Below, piece after piece: positions 21,925 to 32,700 of a stretch of 64,000 bases of DNA. The stretch's first letter is position 1. Every line of letters starts with the position of its first letter. The stretch covers positions 806,001 to 870,000 of the forward strand of contig LUGG01000005.1 in assembly GCA_001683735.1 (NCBI GenBank). The letters run 5' to 3'. The position numbers and the translations under genes are program-made. This DNA is from Grifola frondosa (taxonomy: Eukaryota > Basidiomycota > Agaricomycetes > Polyporales > Grifolaceae). The notes below the pieces were generated by a model. It had not been told where the DNA came from. It searched no databases and saw nothing but the letters and a program-made list of their open reading frames with translations.

Positions 21925-23508
21925 CTACGTCTTGCCAAAAAATGAGGTAATTTTAGAAGATGAACTGGACTTCTTCGCTGGCATCTTTGCTTTCTTTGGC
22001 GACGACGGGGACTGCTGGCATCAGATTAGTGGAGGACGTGCGTAGGTGAAGAATAAATCATTTACTTTGACCCGCTTCGCCGTCGAACGTGACTGCGAAG
22101 ACGTCATACAAGTCAAGAGGTCAATAGAATGTACTATGTACAAGATCCATATTTGCTTTACCTTGCCAGGAGATTCTTCTGTTGATGGATAAGCAGAAGA
22201 GCTCGCAGCTCGGTTGCTTAATAACTATAATCAAGCTCAGATTAGGATAAAGAAGACTTCAATCATCAGATTCACCTGAGTGTTCGATGAACCCGCTGCG
22301 CTAGGATCGTCGATACATTCTGTATATGAGTCATTTTCGCATGCATTCGCTTTCTCGATTTTTGGCTTCTTGTTATCCTCGACTGGAGAATTGATCCGTG
22401 GCGAAGGACTTCGCTTTCGCTTGGCTTTCGGTGGTGACGGGGAAGTCTTTGTTCCATGTTGTTGGGTAAACATAGCTTGGATGCCATCCTTGCGCTCGGC
22501 GATGGGCTCAATGAAAGACGGCGATTCTGTGCCAATTTTACCGACTTCCTTCGGTACTTGATAACTTCCGCAAGGTTCCGCAAGATAAATAATCATGTTA
22601 ATGCGGTTGTTATAGGGGGCTTACCAGACCAATGGAGAAGTCGAATCATGATGTGGCTCCACCAACTTCGTCAGTTCAGGATCCACTTGCCCGAAGAAGT
22701 GTCTAGCCATGTTGCGAGAGCGTCCACAGTGGGCAGTATTACCGGTTGTCTGTCGTGCAGCCAACTGAGCTCTTTGCAAGCTGCAGTGGTCACGACGGTG
22801 AACGTCCAGAGGGGCTCGGTACTGCCTGCTTGAGAAAAGATGCTAAGTAACTGATAAAATCCAACGGTCAAAAGGAGAACCTTCCAACACGACGCGGTCA
22901 TAGAGACCAGCAAGAAGCATCAGGTTGCCGTTCTGATGCTTGGTGAAGTATGGCAGGCGTTCTTTGCCTTTCTTTAACCATTCATAGTACCTATCGACTT
23001 TGTTAGCTATCTACATTGACAAGGAGGACATTCAGCAATTACCCTCACATATTACGGCACATCTTCTCCTACCCTTGATGCTCGCCCACATACCGCCACC
23101 GTCGATCAGCTTCTCACAGCGAGCATTAATTGTGCTCATAGTCGTATCTTCATGTTTGCTCCAATGGGGCACAAGACCCCATTTCATTGTCTGCAAAATC
23201 ATCGTGTCTGACGGCCCGTCCCACTAGCCGGTCTTCCAATCTTCCCTGCGACGCAGCACAGGTGCTTGGGAACGCGGGGCAACATTGTGTCTGCAGCAAA
23301 TGTGGTGGTTCAACTAGATGGCAGTGGAGAAATGCAAACCTCGGGATGAATTGATCCTGATCTACCCATTCACCAATCTCGACGTTGTATCCGTGCAATT
23401 GTTGGATTTCTGCATACTGAACGGTGCACACTACGATGGACATCTCGTCTCTGGATGCAGTTACAGGAAGCTGCTTACTGGTATGCCGAGAGAAAACCTG
23501 CCGCACAT
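21925..23508 (-). CDS. SRAP-domain abasic-site protein (HMCES/YedK family)
   Basis: SRAP proteins bind abasic sites in single-stranded DNA and trap them as a thiazolidine crosslink through Cys2, shielding replication forks. The first coding exon is only 11 nt (23508-23498) and encodes Met-Cys-Gly plus part of the next codon. Later exons give IQQLHGYNVEIGEWVDQDQF, IPRHNVAPRSQAPVLRRR (conserved Asn), TMKWGLVPHWSKHED, NARCEKLIDGGGMW, CEGYYEWLKKGKE (active-site Glu), LMLLAGLYD, LWTFTVVTTAA, LHDRQPVIL (active-site His) and YQVPKEVGKIGTESP. A lysine-rich tail ends SSKITSFFGKT, like a PCNA-interacting (PIP) box lacking the usual Gln. Frame breaks occur near 22680 (one base) and just after exon 1. 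The catalytic residues are otherwise complete. Confidence 0.9.
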
Positions 23509-23651
23509 AGTGCAGATTTAGGACGTCTCTGACACTTATGAGGGGTAGATATTCAGGACAAGTCCAAATCGTATGTTTTTTGGAAGACAAGTATGTTCGA
23601 ATTTCAACTAACTCTAATTGCTAATTTCGCGATCATTTCTGAGTTTGAATA

Positions 23652-25517
23652 ATGTTAGCGGAGCTCGAATACGTGATCAAGTTCCAACAACCACGACGAC
23701 GTCGAAGGCAGCTGCGCCGTCGTTGGAGACTCATGGACGGAGGCGTAAGGAAATTGCTCGAGACAGCAACCTTCGAGACACTCCATGCACATAACTTCTC
23801 TCGGTCATCATCACAAGCCTCTCAGCTACTGACCGATTTCTGGCCCGATATCTGGTCCTCCTGTCGACATCATGCGCCAAGTACGCAGAGCATGCCGGGC
23901 GACTGCGTCTGACTGTACGAGATGCTGTCTCTGCTCTGGATGAGCTCGGGGTTGGCATGGAGGAACTGAGAGAGTATTGTGTGGGAGAGGGGAAGGACAT
24001 GTCGCGTTATGCCGTCCATACGGCGCGGAGGGTCGAGGATCTGAACGAGCTGAAGGGTCAGTCGAGTTGTGAGTATCATGCGGCGCAACTTCACCCCTTT
24101 ATTTTCTACAGCATCATTGGCAATTGGCTTGCGAGAGGACCGTGACGATGCCATTCCGCTGGTATACGCGCCTGTGCCCAGCACGCCACCATGGGAAGAA
24201 GATGAAGATCAGAGCGAAAGTGAAGAAGAAGAGCTTCTTCAGCCCGCAGAGGTCAAGGATACTGCCTTTGGCGCGAGTCCAAAGAAACGACAGGTGTCAG
24301 CCATTGATCAGAATGAAGATGTTCCCTCTCGTCCTACACCATCGAGCCCGCCCTTGCCTTTGTCTCCAATATCCAATCCATCGACGCCTGCGCGTAAGCG
24401 ACCACGTACGGCGAGTTGGCATCCACCTCCCTATATACCCGACTTCCTTCCACCTTTTCCGACAAACTCTCCAAGACACACTCCCACCCCTCCGCCTCAG
24501 GACGTGCAGTCGAGTCCAGTCAAAGTCGAGCGACCACCCTCTCCTCCTCTCCCATCTCAGATCTCCACGATATCGTCTTCTGCAGATTATCTTACACCTG
24601 TTCCATACGCTGTGTCCACGCTCTCTGTGGCACCTCCATGGCACCTTCCGTCGATGCCTCCGAGCTTTAGTGGGACGAGTGCCCTCACAACATCGCGGCT
24701 GTCTGTACCGCAGACGCAGCCGGCTCTCCTCGGTGCATATCACCATATTCTCACTCATCCACCTCCCGCACAGGTTACTTCGGTGAATCCTTCGCGTTAT
24801 AGAGTGGCACTGGCTCTCGTCGCACAGTCCGAAATCCATCCCCGCTGGGATCCGCCCACAACGCTCTTCTCCTCAGCTGCACCGAACCCTCCTCGTGTCG
24901 TTCCCATAGGTCCGTCTTACGCAGTTCCCATTAATAAAGGGCCACCGACGCCTTCTGAGGTCAAGGGCGAGAAAGAGCAAGACGTAGAGAAGGAACGTAA
25001 GCTTCTCCCGCCGGCTCCTCCACGAGCTGTGGCGCCATGCGAGCGGATAAGCCCACTCATCAGCCAACAAAGCTCGCGAATACCCAAGTTGACTCGTCAA
25101 ATGCTCCCCGTATGTTACTCTCGTTCCCTCAATAATTAGAATGTCAGGTCTGACGTTCGCTCAGAATCCTGTATACAATAGGACTACTCGTCTGACACAC
25201 CGCCGGTGCTGCAACGGGGTGCACAAAAGCTCACATATGGGCCCGGGGTCAACGCGCCTTGGAATACGGGTACTTCGCCGACACCCGCGGCGACGCCGGT
25301 GCCTGTGAAAGGGAAGGACAGCGCGAACGGGCTGCCGAATGGAAAGGACGCCACGGCGCCGTCGAAACCACTTCCTGACGCACGCTACTACGCGACGTGG
25401 AGCTACGAGCAGAAGCACTTTGACCAGCCACTCATGGTGAGGCGAGGAAGGATGGGCAGTGTGCAGACGTTGGGGCCGCTGCCAGGACGAGCGAGGAGCG
25501 AGAGCACGAACGCATAG
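23652..25517 (+). CDS. TAF8-like TFIID subunit: bromodomain-associated histone fold
   Basis: The N-terminal histone fold of the Bromo_TP type is visible in pieces: RRRKEIARDSNL, LHAHNFSRSSSQASQLLTD, ARYLVLLSTSCAKYAEHAGR and LTVRDAVSALDELGVGMEEL. A Glu-rich stretch follows, then YIPDFLPPFP, the short motif typical of TAF8, then a long Pro/Ser-rich tail ending GRARSESTNA. TAF8 pairs with TAF10 in TFIID to support RNA polymerase II transcription. The true start is uncertain: 23652 is the first Met of one frame, but the conserved RRRKEIARDS lies in another. One-base gaps near 23780 and 23837 (a T run) are needed. Introns include 24070-24111, and one whose best acceptor is CAATAG near 25182. Only about 100-150 bases separate it from the divergent SRAP gene. 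Confidence 0.82.
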
Positions 25518-25830
25518 TGACAGATATTTGATGAAGTGCGGGAGACATGGACGTAGGGCATGGCGTCGTTTACGAAATATTTCGACCAGCTGTAATATTG
25601 TGTAGCAAATCATCTTATCTGCTTTGGAGGACAAATGCTGGCGTGTGAGTTGTCGAGGACGTTGTCCAGGTATTGATGTGATGTATCACTATGGCATTCG
25701 GCGCCTGGCAATATTAGTCTTCTCTCAAAAGTATATACACTGCTTTGCTTCAGATTTCTTCTCCGTTATCCATTTGCCTGTCCTCTGGTAGGCCACCTGT
25801 ATTCCACCTTTCCACTCTCTTGTTTTCGCA
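25518..25830. other. Intergenic, tandem genes
   Basis: Contains the 3' flank of the TAF8-like gene and the promoter and 5' leader of the next gene; pyrimidine-rich just before its ATG. No coding frame seen. Confidence 0.4.
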
Positions 25831-26564
25831 ATGCGTTCGTTGTCCATTTTTGCTCTCCTGGTTGTGCTTGCTGGCCAAGGTAGATCGTTGCTTTCGCTGC
25901 TGTAACGTCCATGCGCTGATGTAGCTCAGCCCTTGCGTTGAACATCTCCGTTGGTGGCTCTGTGGGGACAGTCCTCGCCAGTGACTTCCTCAATATTCCT
26001 GACGCCGAGCTTATGACTGACGTGAGTATCCGCGAACTGTTGTGAGGCTATCTCCTGCTCGGCTCTCATCCCTGTTTTGCATGTGTAGTGCCAATCCGAA
26101 TGTAACCCGGTATCAGTGCATTAGTGTAAGTCCCTTACTTCCCGTTCACCTCCTGCGCTATGCCAACGTCCAGTGCCACAGACCTGTGGCAACACCAACG
26201 CACTGTCTCTGCAGTCCTCCCACCCTCGATGACATCAGGCAATGCGAACAATGCATGTTCAACGATCTCATCGTGAAGAACAGGAAGAGCCCCGACCCGA
26301 GGGCTGGGTCCACCCCCGCGCTGGCAGGTCCGTTCGCCACTTCTCTCTGCCACAGCGCTTTGCTGACGTTCTCTTGGCAACAAAGCCTATGCCGCTGCTT
26401 GCAGCGTATCCCTGCAGATTGATGTTGCCGCACCTACATTGACCGTCCCGCCCGACTGGGATGGTCCATTCGGTCTTAGCCTCAATATTGCTGGCACCGT
26501 GGTCACTTTAATCGCAGCTACGGTCCTTGCCTCTGGATCCTTCTTCATTCTCAACACCATGTAG
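25831..26564 (+). CDS. Cysteine-rich secreted/membrane-anchored surface protein
   Basis: MRSLSIFALLVVLAG is a clear signal peptide. After an intron the mature part reads ALALNISVGGSVGTVLASDF, then CQSECNPV, TCGNTN, a CLC-type motif (CLCSPPTLDDI), CEQCMFNDLIV and SPDPRAGSTPAL. A final exon gives AYAAACSVSLQIDV, then a hydrophobic end (LNIAGTVVTLIAATVLASGS) that could be a membrane helix or a GPI-addition signal. The eight-plus Cys spacing and overall plan match a widespread Agaricomycete family of about 170-190 residues whose function is unknown. A frame break near 26197 falls just before the CLC motif. Five short exons are inferred. Confidence 0.72.
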
Positions 26565-26958
26565 ATGACACCTGCCATACGTAGTGACATGTACTTTACC
26601 GCCTCTGGTTGATCAGGTTTAGTATCATTGTTTGGAACTTGAAAACAGTCATTCGTCGACCGAGTCTGGGTTCGCCATCATTGTAGGCTAGCAACTATGT
26701 GACCATGCGACACTCCATTGTATGAACAACTGGACACGGTGTAGTACATGACAGGCAGGAAGGTGGTGGGGTACATGCACATACGGTGGGTACTGCTACG
26801 GGATACTGAATGCTTCATAAGAACGACTGTAAGAGTGTAAACGGGGCACAACAACAGATGAGAACACCGAGATGAGAAAGCAAGACAAGGCCTGACAATG
26901 CGCAGCGTTGAGTGTTGACGAAATAGACGACCAATGCGGTTCTGCTACTCACCAAGGA
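26565..26958. other. Convergent 3' intergenic region
   Basis: Lies between the 3' ends of the surface-protein gene and eIF5A. I see no coding frame, repeat or RNA gene. Confidence 0.45.
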
Positions 26959-27794
26959 TTAAGCGCCCTTAGGAGCCTCCTTGAAGGAGATGGCCTAGGA
27001 GGCAGATTAGATTATAGCACAGTGCCAAAACTGCGTTACTCACCTGCTCCTCTCCCATGGCGCTGACAATGGTGACAAGCAGGTCCTTGCCTTCGTCGAA
27101 ATCGGCTTGGATCTGCTTGCCGAGGTCGCCCTCCGGGAGCTTGACATCATCCTTCGAGACACCATCCTGGGTCATGAGGTTGAGGAAACCATCATCAATG
27201 TTGACCTAGCAGACATCACGACGGGATCAACGATCAGCCATGACGTGGTATGGATAAGTGACTTACGAGCTGGAACTCATTGCGGAAGACATTAGGGACA
27301 TCCACGTTGTGGGTGGAAGGAGAAAGTTCTTCCTAAACCGGGGAAGTGTTAAGGGGACGCCGAAACTCGACTGCGGAGGTTAATAGACAAACCAATTTTT
27401 TGCCGGTGAAAATCTAGAGGGTCGTAAGCAACACGACATACGTCACGAAAGCAAAACGCCGATACTCACATCGATGCCAACCAAGTGCACCTTAGCGTGA
27501 CCATGTTTGCCCGTCTTAGAAGTGGACATGTCGACGATCTTGCAAGGGCGACCTGGGGCCACTCGCCATCAAAAACAGTTTTGCGGCATGTGAAAGATCA
27601 TACAGACCCTTCATGACAACGTGACCGTTCTTGCGGAGAGCAGAGCATTGCATGGGGAACGTGGTTGAAGCCCCAGCGCTGGCCTGCACAAAAGCACGGG
27701 GGCGGGGTCAGCTTTTTGATCGACGACGAGAAAGAGGGGGGAAAATCAGACAAACCTGCTCAAAGTTGTGGTTGTGCTGCTCATCGTCGGACAT
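26959..27794 (-). CDS. Translation factor eIF5A (hypusinated)
   Basis: eIF5A helps ribosomes through poly-proline stretches and acts in termination. It needs hypusine on one lysine, made by deoxyhypusine synthase and hydroxylase. Exon 1 is [13 protein letters not shown] (27794). Later exons give [40 protein letters not shown] (the hypusine loop, with the modified Lys between Gly and His), [30 protein letters not shown] and [20 protein letters not shown]. The end is [10 protein letters not shown] at 26959. Six or seven short introns. The sequence is intact with no frame break, and is the expected length of about 158 residues. Confidence 0.96.
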
Positions 27795-28065
27795 GATGGA
27801 GGTCGTAGAGGGAAAGGAGAGAAGGAGGGCGTGCTAGTCTAGAAGTGGTCGGGAGAGCGAAGGGGAGGGAATACGAGTTGCAGCTGAACGCACTGGAAAA
27901 ATGCGATCCTGCATCAAATTTCTATCTCCGAATCGTTCGTGGGATTATCCGGACATCACCGGCCGCTCCACCGCGATCGGCCCGCCACCGGGGCACCGCG
28001 ACAACATAAGTTACTCCAAGACTCGACGCGCAGCTCTCATCTCTCACTCCAGTATCTCATCCACA
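27795..28065. promoter_or_regulatory. Divergent promoter, eIF5A / LIM protein
   Basis: A 271-base region between two divergent starts, so a shared promoter by position. No individual element is certain. Confidence 0.35.
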
Positions 28066-29340
28066 ATGCACCCATTTGGAGGCACTCCGATATGTCCACG
28101 ATGCAACAAGGCCGTGTATGCCGCAGAGCAGGTAAGCCAACTCGCAAATAGCTCAAGGGGTTGTCCTTGACTTCTCTCGCTTAGATCATGGGTCCCGGAC
28201 GGAAGGTAGGAAACTATAGCTGCGATCCAGAAACACGGACACTCATTGACTCACCTATGAGCTTAGTTATATCACAAAGTGAGAACAGACATCTCCAGTT
28301 AAACGAGTTCTATGACTCAAATCTACCCTTCTAGCCATGCTTGACATGTACATCATGTGGCAAGCGCTTGGATTCTTACAGCCTTGTAGAACATGATGAA
28401 CAGGCAAGCTCCCCACAACAGTGCTGACATAACACTTACACAATTGAATTCTATACAATTATCTACAGCCCTACTGGTATGTCATCCGCAGCACTGGAAA
28501 TGTTCTAAGCGACTCATTCACCATCCCACCGCAGCAAACTCTGTCATGTCAAGATATTCGGTACACGAGATCTGCGGCAGGCCAATCTCCCGAATCGTGA
28601 TGAAGTCCTCGATGGCACGCTGTCCCCGCGCTCTCCTGTCCGCGCTGACACATTCACTTTTGCGGGACGTGCCCCTTCGCCACCATCCCGCAGCAATAAT
28701 GATGGCCCGCCACTGCCAGCGAGGCGTCATCATTCGGGGCGGTGTCTGTGGATTGGACGCCCTCCTCTGACCAACCTATATTGAAGCCTAACAGGGCGTT
28801 GACTCCTGTCCGCGCCTCGTTCGTTCAACCGGTAATTCGTCAGGAAGAGGATGTTTCGAGCGAGGTAGAGGTAGATGAACGGCCTTCCCCGGCATCTCCT
28901 ACCACTTCAACAGCGACGCACGTCGGCCGCGGCATCGGCGGACTGCCACGCACCATTCCCCTCAGCCCAACGAGCCCGCGGTTCGTCACAGGCGTACCCA
29001 CCATGTCCATGCCACTTTTGCCGACAACAACCGGCAGGCAGTGGGGCGGCGGGACGCCCACCTGTCCAAAGTGCGGGAAGGCGGTATACTTCGCCGAACA
29101 GGTTAAGGCGATTGGGAAGACTTACCATAAGAGCTGTTTGCGATGCACCGAGTGTAACACTACTCTCGATTCGAGTCGCCTGACCGAGAAGGATGGATAC
29201 CCGTTCTGTCATCGGTGTTATGGCAAGGTGCGTGTGTGCCAGTTCTCGATTATGATATCTGACTGTTGATCATTTTCTTCGAGTAGCTTTATGGGCCGCA
29301 AGGGAGCGGGTATGCCCTCTTGGGCAAAGCTGGTGGGTGA
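28066..29340 (+). CDS. Two-LIM-domain protein with microexons
   Basis: LIM domains are paired zinc fingers used for protein contacts, often at actin structures. LIM1 is spread over tiny exons: PICPRCNKAVYAAEQ (from 28066), IMGPGRK (28185-28205, 21 nt), LYHK (28267-28278, 12 nt), PCLTCTSCGKRLDSYSLVEH, then PYC (28469-28476, 8 nt) and KLCHVKIFGTRDLRQANLP. The intron 28404-28468 starts with GC, not GT. A Ser/Pro/Arg linker leads to LIM2: TCPKCGKAVYFAEQ, YHKSCLRCTECNTTLDSSRL, YPFCHRCYGKLYGPQGSGYA, stop at 29340. All expected Cys/His ligands are present in both domains. One base seems missing near 28738 in the linker. The layout resembles fungal and plant CRP-type proteins. Confidence 0.88.
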
Positions 29341-29706
29341 AGGAGCATGCATGGTTGCTTGCGATGAACCCCATAACTTATTGGTTGTATTACCATCCTC
29401 ACGTCGAGCTCCGGCCGGCTTTGCTATCAATGTATCACACGTATCTCGTAGGATGTTGGGACGTTTATGATAGAATACGACCACTAGTTTATGACGCTAC
29501 CGGCGGTGCTCGACGGCGCTCGACGATTGTGCGCACGTACTTAAAATGATTTGGGGGCTACCTTAAGCCCACGTGGCCAAAATAGCATCACAGTCACAGG
29601 GTGCTTGTCACATCTTTGCGGTTGTATGTCCCCAGACATTGAGTAAATCAGCATTTCTCAGAACCTGCATCCTCGTTCTCAGACAACCCAGCCGCGGGGC
29701 TTGCCA
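29341..29706. other. Intergenic, tandem genes
   Basis: Separates the LIM gene end from the Ras-GEF start. A short plus-strand open frame here has no recognisable feature, and I see no element. Confidence 0.4.
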
Positions 29707-32700
29707 ATGATACCCAACGCTTCTGGAGATGAAGATTGTGCGGTTTTCCTCCCGAAGTCGCGGCTGCAGACATTTCCATCGCTCGTGAGTCCATGAACTT
29801 AACCTCAGGACAACAATTGACCTTCTCGAATTATGTTCAGAAGATGGATCTTTCATCGAAACATCCTCTGGTGCTGCAGCTCGAGAGCTGAAACGTCGCT
29901 ATGACCAATACTTCGGAGTTGGGAAGGATGTCCGCTCGCCCTACGCGATTACCGCCTTTGTCAATCAGCACGGGAAGCAAATGTACAGAGTAGGGTAAGT
30001 ATGTCAATCATGTGTTCTACTCAACGTGGTATTAATTGAATGGGAAAGTCTCCGGGAGCTCTCCGCGCCTGCTGCTTCCGCGCAAGATGCTGAAGATCGA
30101 TCCAGCCACCATACATCGACCAACCTACCTACGCAGACAATTACCCCGCAAATGAGACGACGGTCGAGAATGAGTGTTCATTCATTCCTTCCATCATCAG
30201 TTTTCAAGAATGCCACCCCATCTATCCCACCCACACTCGTCGTCGCTGATAGTAATCGTTCAACCCCGATGCGCAAGTTAAGGAAGACTCGTTCCATCCC
30301 AAGCATACTGGTTCCCGACGTATCAGTGGGGAGTACTAGCCAACCTCCCACAGGTCGACCTCACGCCCACAGCGTCTCGAGCGCTGACTCTTTTCTTCCA
30401 CCGACTTCTGCTGCGACTGATTCGACGAAAGCTATGCGGAGCGACTTCTTTTCCGGCGTTATGCCTTGGCAGAGCACATCGATGTCATCTCTCCCCTCGA
30501 GCTCAACCTCAGTATCCTCGACAAGTCTCAATTTTCCAGCTTCTCGCGATCCGGCTACACCGCAAGAGATCATACGATGTCCATTCGGTCCTGGTGTCGT
30601 CTTTGATTCGCCGTCTTGGCAATCAACTTCTCATCTATCGTCTCCGCCTGTTCTGCGCGAAATGCAATCTTTTGAATCCGGGCTCACGGCTCGTGCGGAT
30701 CATCATTCACGACCATCCAGCAGTAGCAAACTGTCTGTGATCACGCCTGAGGATGGGACACATCAGCCCGCCGACGAAGCTCGAACGTCTATTCATCCCC
30801 CTGATATTCCTCAATTCGGATCCACGTCGCTCGCCGAAACAACACTTCACTCTCGCTATTCCACAGATATCTTCGACGTGTTGCAGACGTATAGAGGCCT
30901 GCCTGCATTGGACAAGATTTCGTCCACATCAAATCAGACAACGATCAGGTTATCGTTGAGGGCTGATGAGAGCGCTGCACCACGCGATGATCCCCGCTTT
31001 GTTATCTGGGGTGATGTCGAGCTCGACGATTCAGATGACATCTCCCGCAGCGTGACGGATATCTCTTCTGGCCATTCAGGTGTTTCGTGGAAAAGAGGTA
31101 CTAGAGATAAAAGTCCCTCTGGCGCATCGGAGACGCCTTTCGTATCGATGTCCGCCGCTTGTAGCACAAAGAAGATGTTGGTAGCGGCCACGATAGAACG
31201 ATGGATAGCACAGCTGACCAGCGAACTTGACTACGATGAATTGTTGGTATTCTTCCTCACGTACCGAACATACGTTTCCGCAGTGGACCTAGGCCATCTT
31301 CTCATCTGTCGATTCCATTGGGCCCTCGGGGAAGCCCGCACGACTCGCGACGAGATGGTTAGACGGATAGTTCGAGTTAGAACGTTCACTGCTATTCGAT
31401 ATTGGCTCCTGACGTTCTTCGACGTCGATTTCGTGCCTAACCGAGAGTTACGACTGCTTTTCGCCGAATGGTTGAACTCTTTGAGGAGGGATCCGGTATT
31501 ACAAAAGCACAAGGATGCTTTGGTGAGTGACTGTTTCTTCCTTCTCCCACTTGCGTCTGACGCGAACTTCTTGCAGAAAATTGTCCGGCAGCTAAGAAAG
31601 GTCGTTGTGGACTGTAAAGATGCACATATTCGCACATCGAAAGGGACGACTCGGAAATCCTTCGATAGGTCAAGGTCTCCTAACAGCCAGAGTCTTAGTC
31701 TCTCCGACTCGATTGGTCCTCCCGCCGAGCCACCCAAACAACCTGTCAATTCTGATCAGGAGTCCGACATTGACATTGATTTCGACTTCGACAGTGGGGA
31801 ATCCACTGGCGGCCCGAATTTCAGTGTACCTTCTTCTTCTACTGATCGCAGTCCTTCTGACTCCGTGGATCTCGTCATGTTACGCCAGCCGTTGCATCTA
31901 GCTGTCTTGCAATATGGAAAGCAGGGTTCGACTGCCCTGCAACCCAACAACCTTCCCTTCTTAGAGGTATCACCGATCACTCACAACACATTCTCTCGCG
32001 TATTTGTGAACACCATAGGACGGCTAGGCAGATGGAAACGAGTTCTCAATGCTCGATCTTCTTCTACTCGGACCCCTATGACAGCTTGCCTTGATGTCTC
32101 GGCCTTCGATGTAGAGGCCAGCGAGACTGGGGATCTTCTCTTAGTGCGTGGAGGAGTCGAACAGTACCTTAAGATGGTCGAGAGCCAGATTCCCCATGGC
32201 AGTCCACAGTTTCGTTCGTCCGAAGCCAGTTCTCCATCCGCAGCAGAGTTGCCCCTTCCATTACCTTCCAGCACTTTGACGGCTGCCTCTACCGACGAAC
32301 AGCAACTGGGTCCTTTTAGTCTTGATGCTGCAGTTGCAGCCGTTCAATCTGCCGGCATTGTGGAAACAGACCAAACGAGCCAAGATTCCCCTTCCATAAC
32401 GACCGAAATTTCGGATGCCCACCCTGTGCCCTCCTCCAATGGTACAGATGGATCCGCACGACCAACGTCGGTCGAAACCTGTTCTGACTCGTCTTCTACT
32501 CGGCAGCTCGATGTCGTCTCAATCGACGACTTGGATTTGTCTGATTTGTCATCGGACGAGAATGTGAATTTGCCTGCTCCTCCGGCCTGAGGAAGCTTCC
32601 TCGTAGATTACCTACCCGGCGCGACTTCGAGTTTGTTCGGCAGTCTATGGAAAGTGTGTCATCATTGGGAGCGCGCACTCGGGAGTCGATGATGTCTCAA

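Noticed and set aside
24297..24839. A 180-codon minus-strand frame rich in Arg and Trp
   Set aside because: Antisense of the Pro/Ser-rich part of the TAF8-like gene, with no domain.
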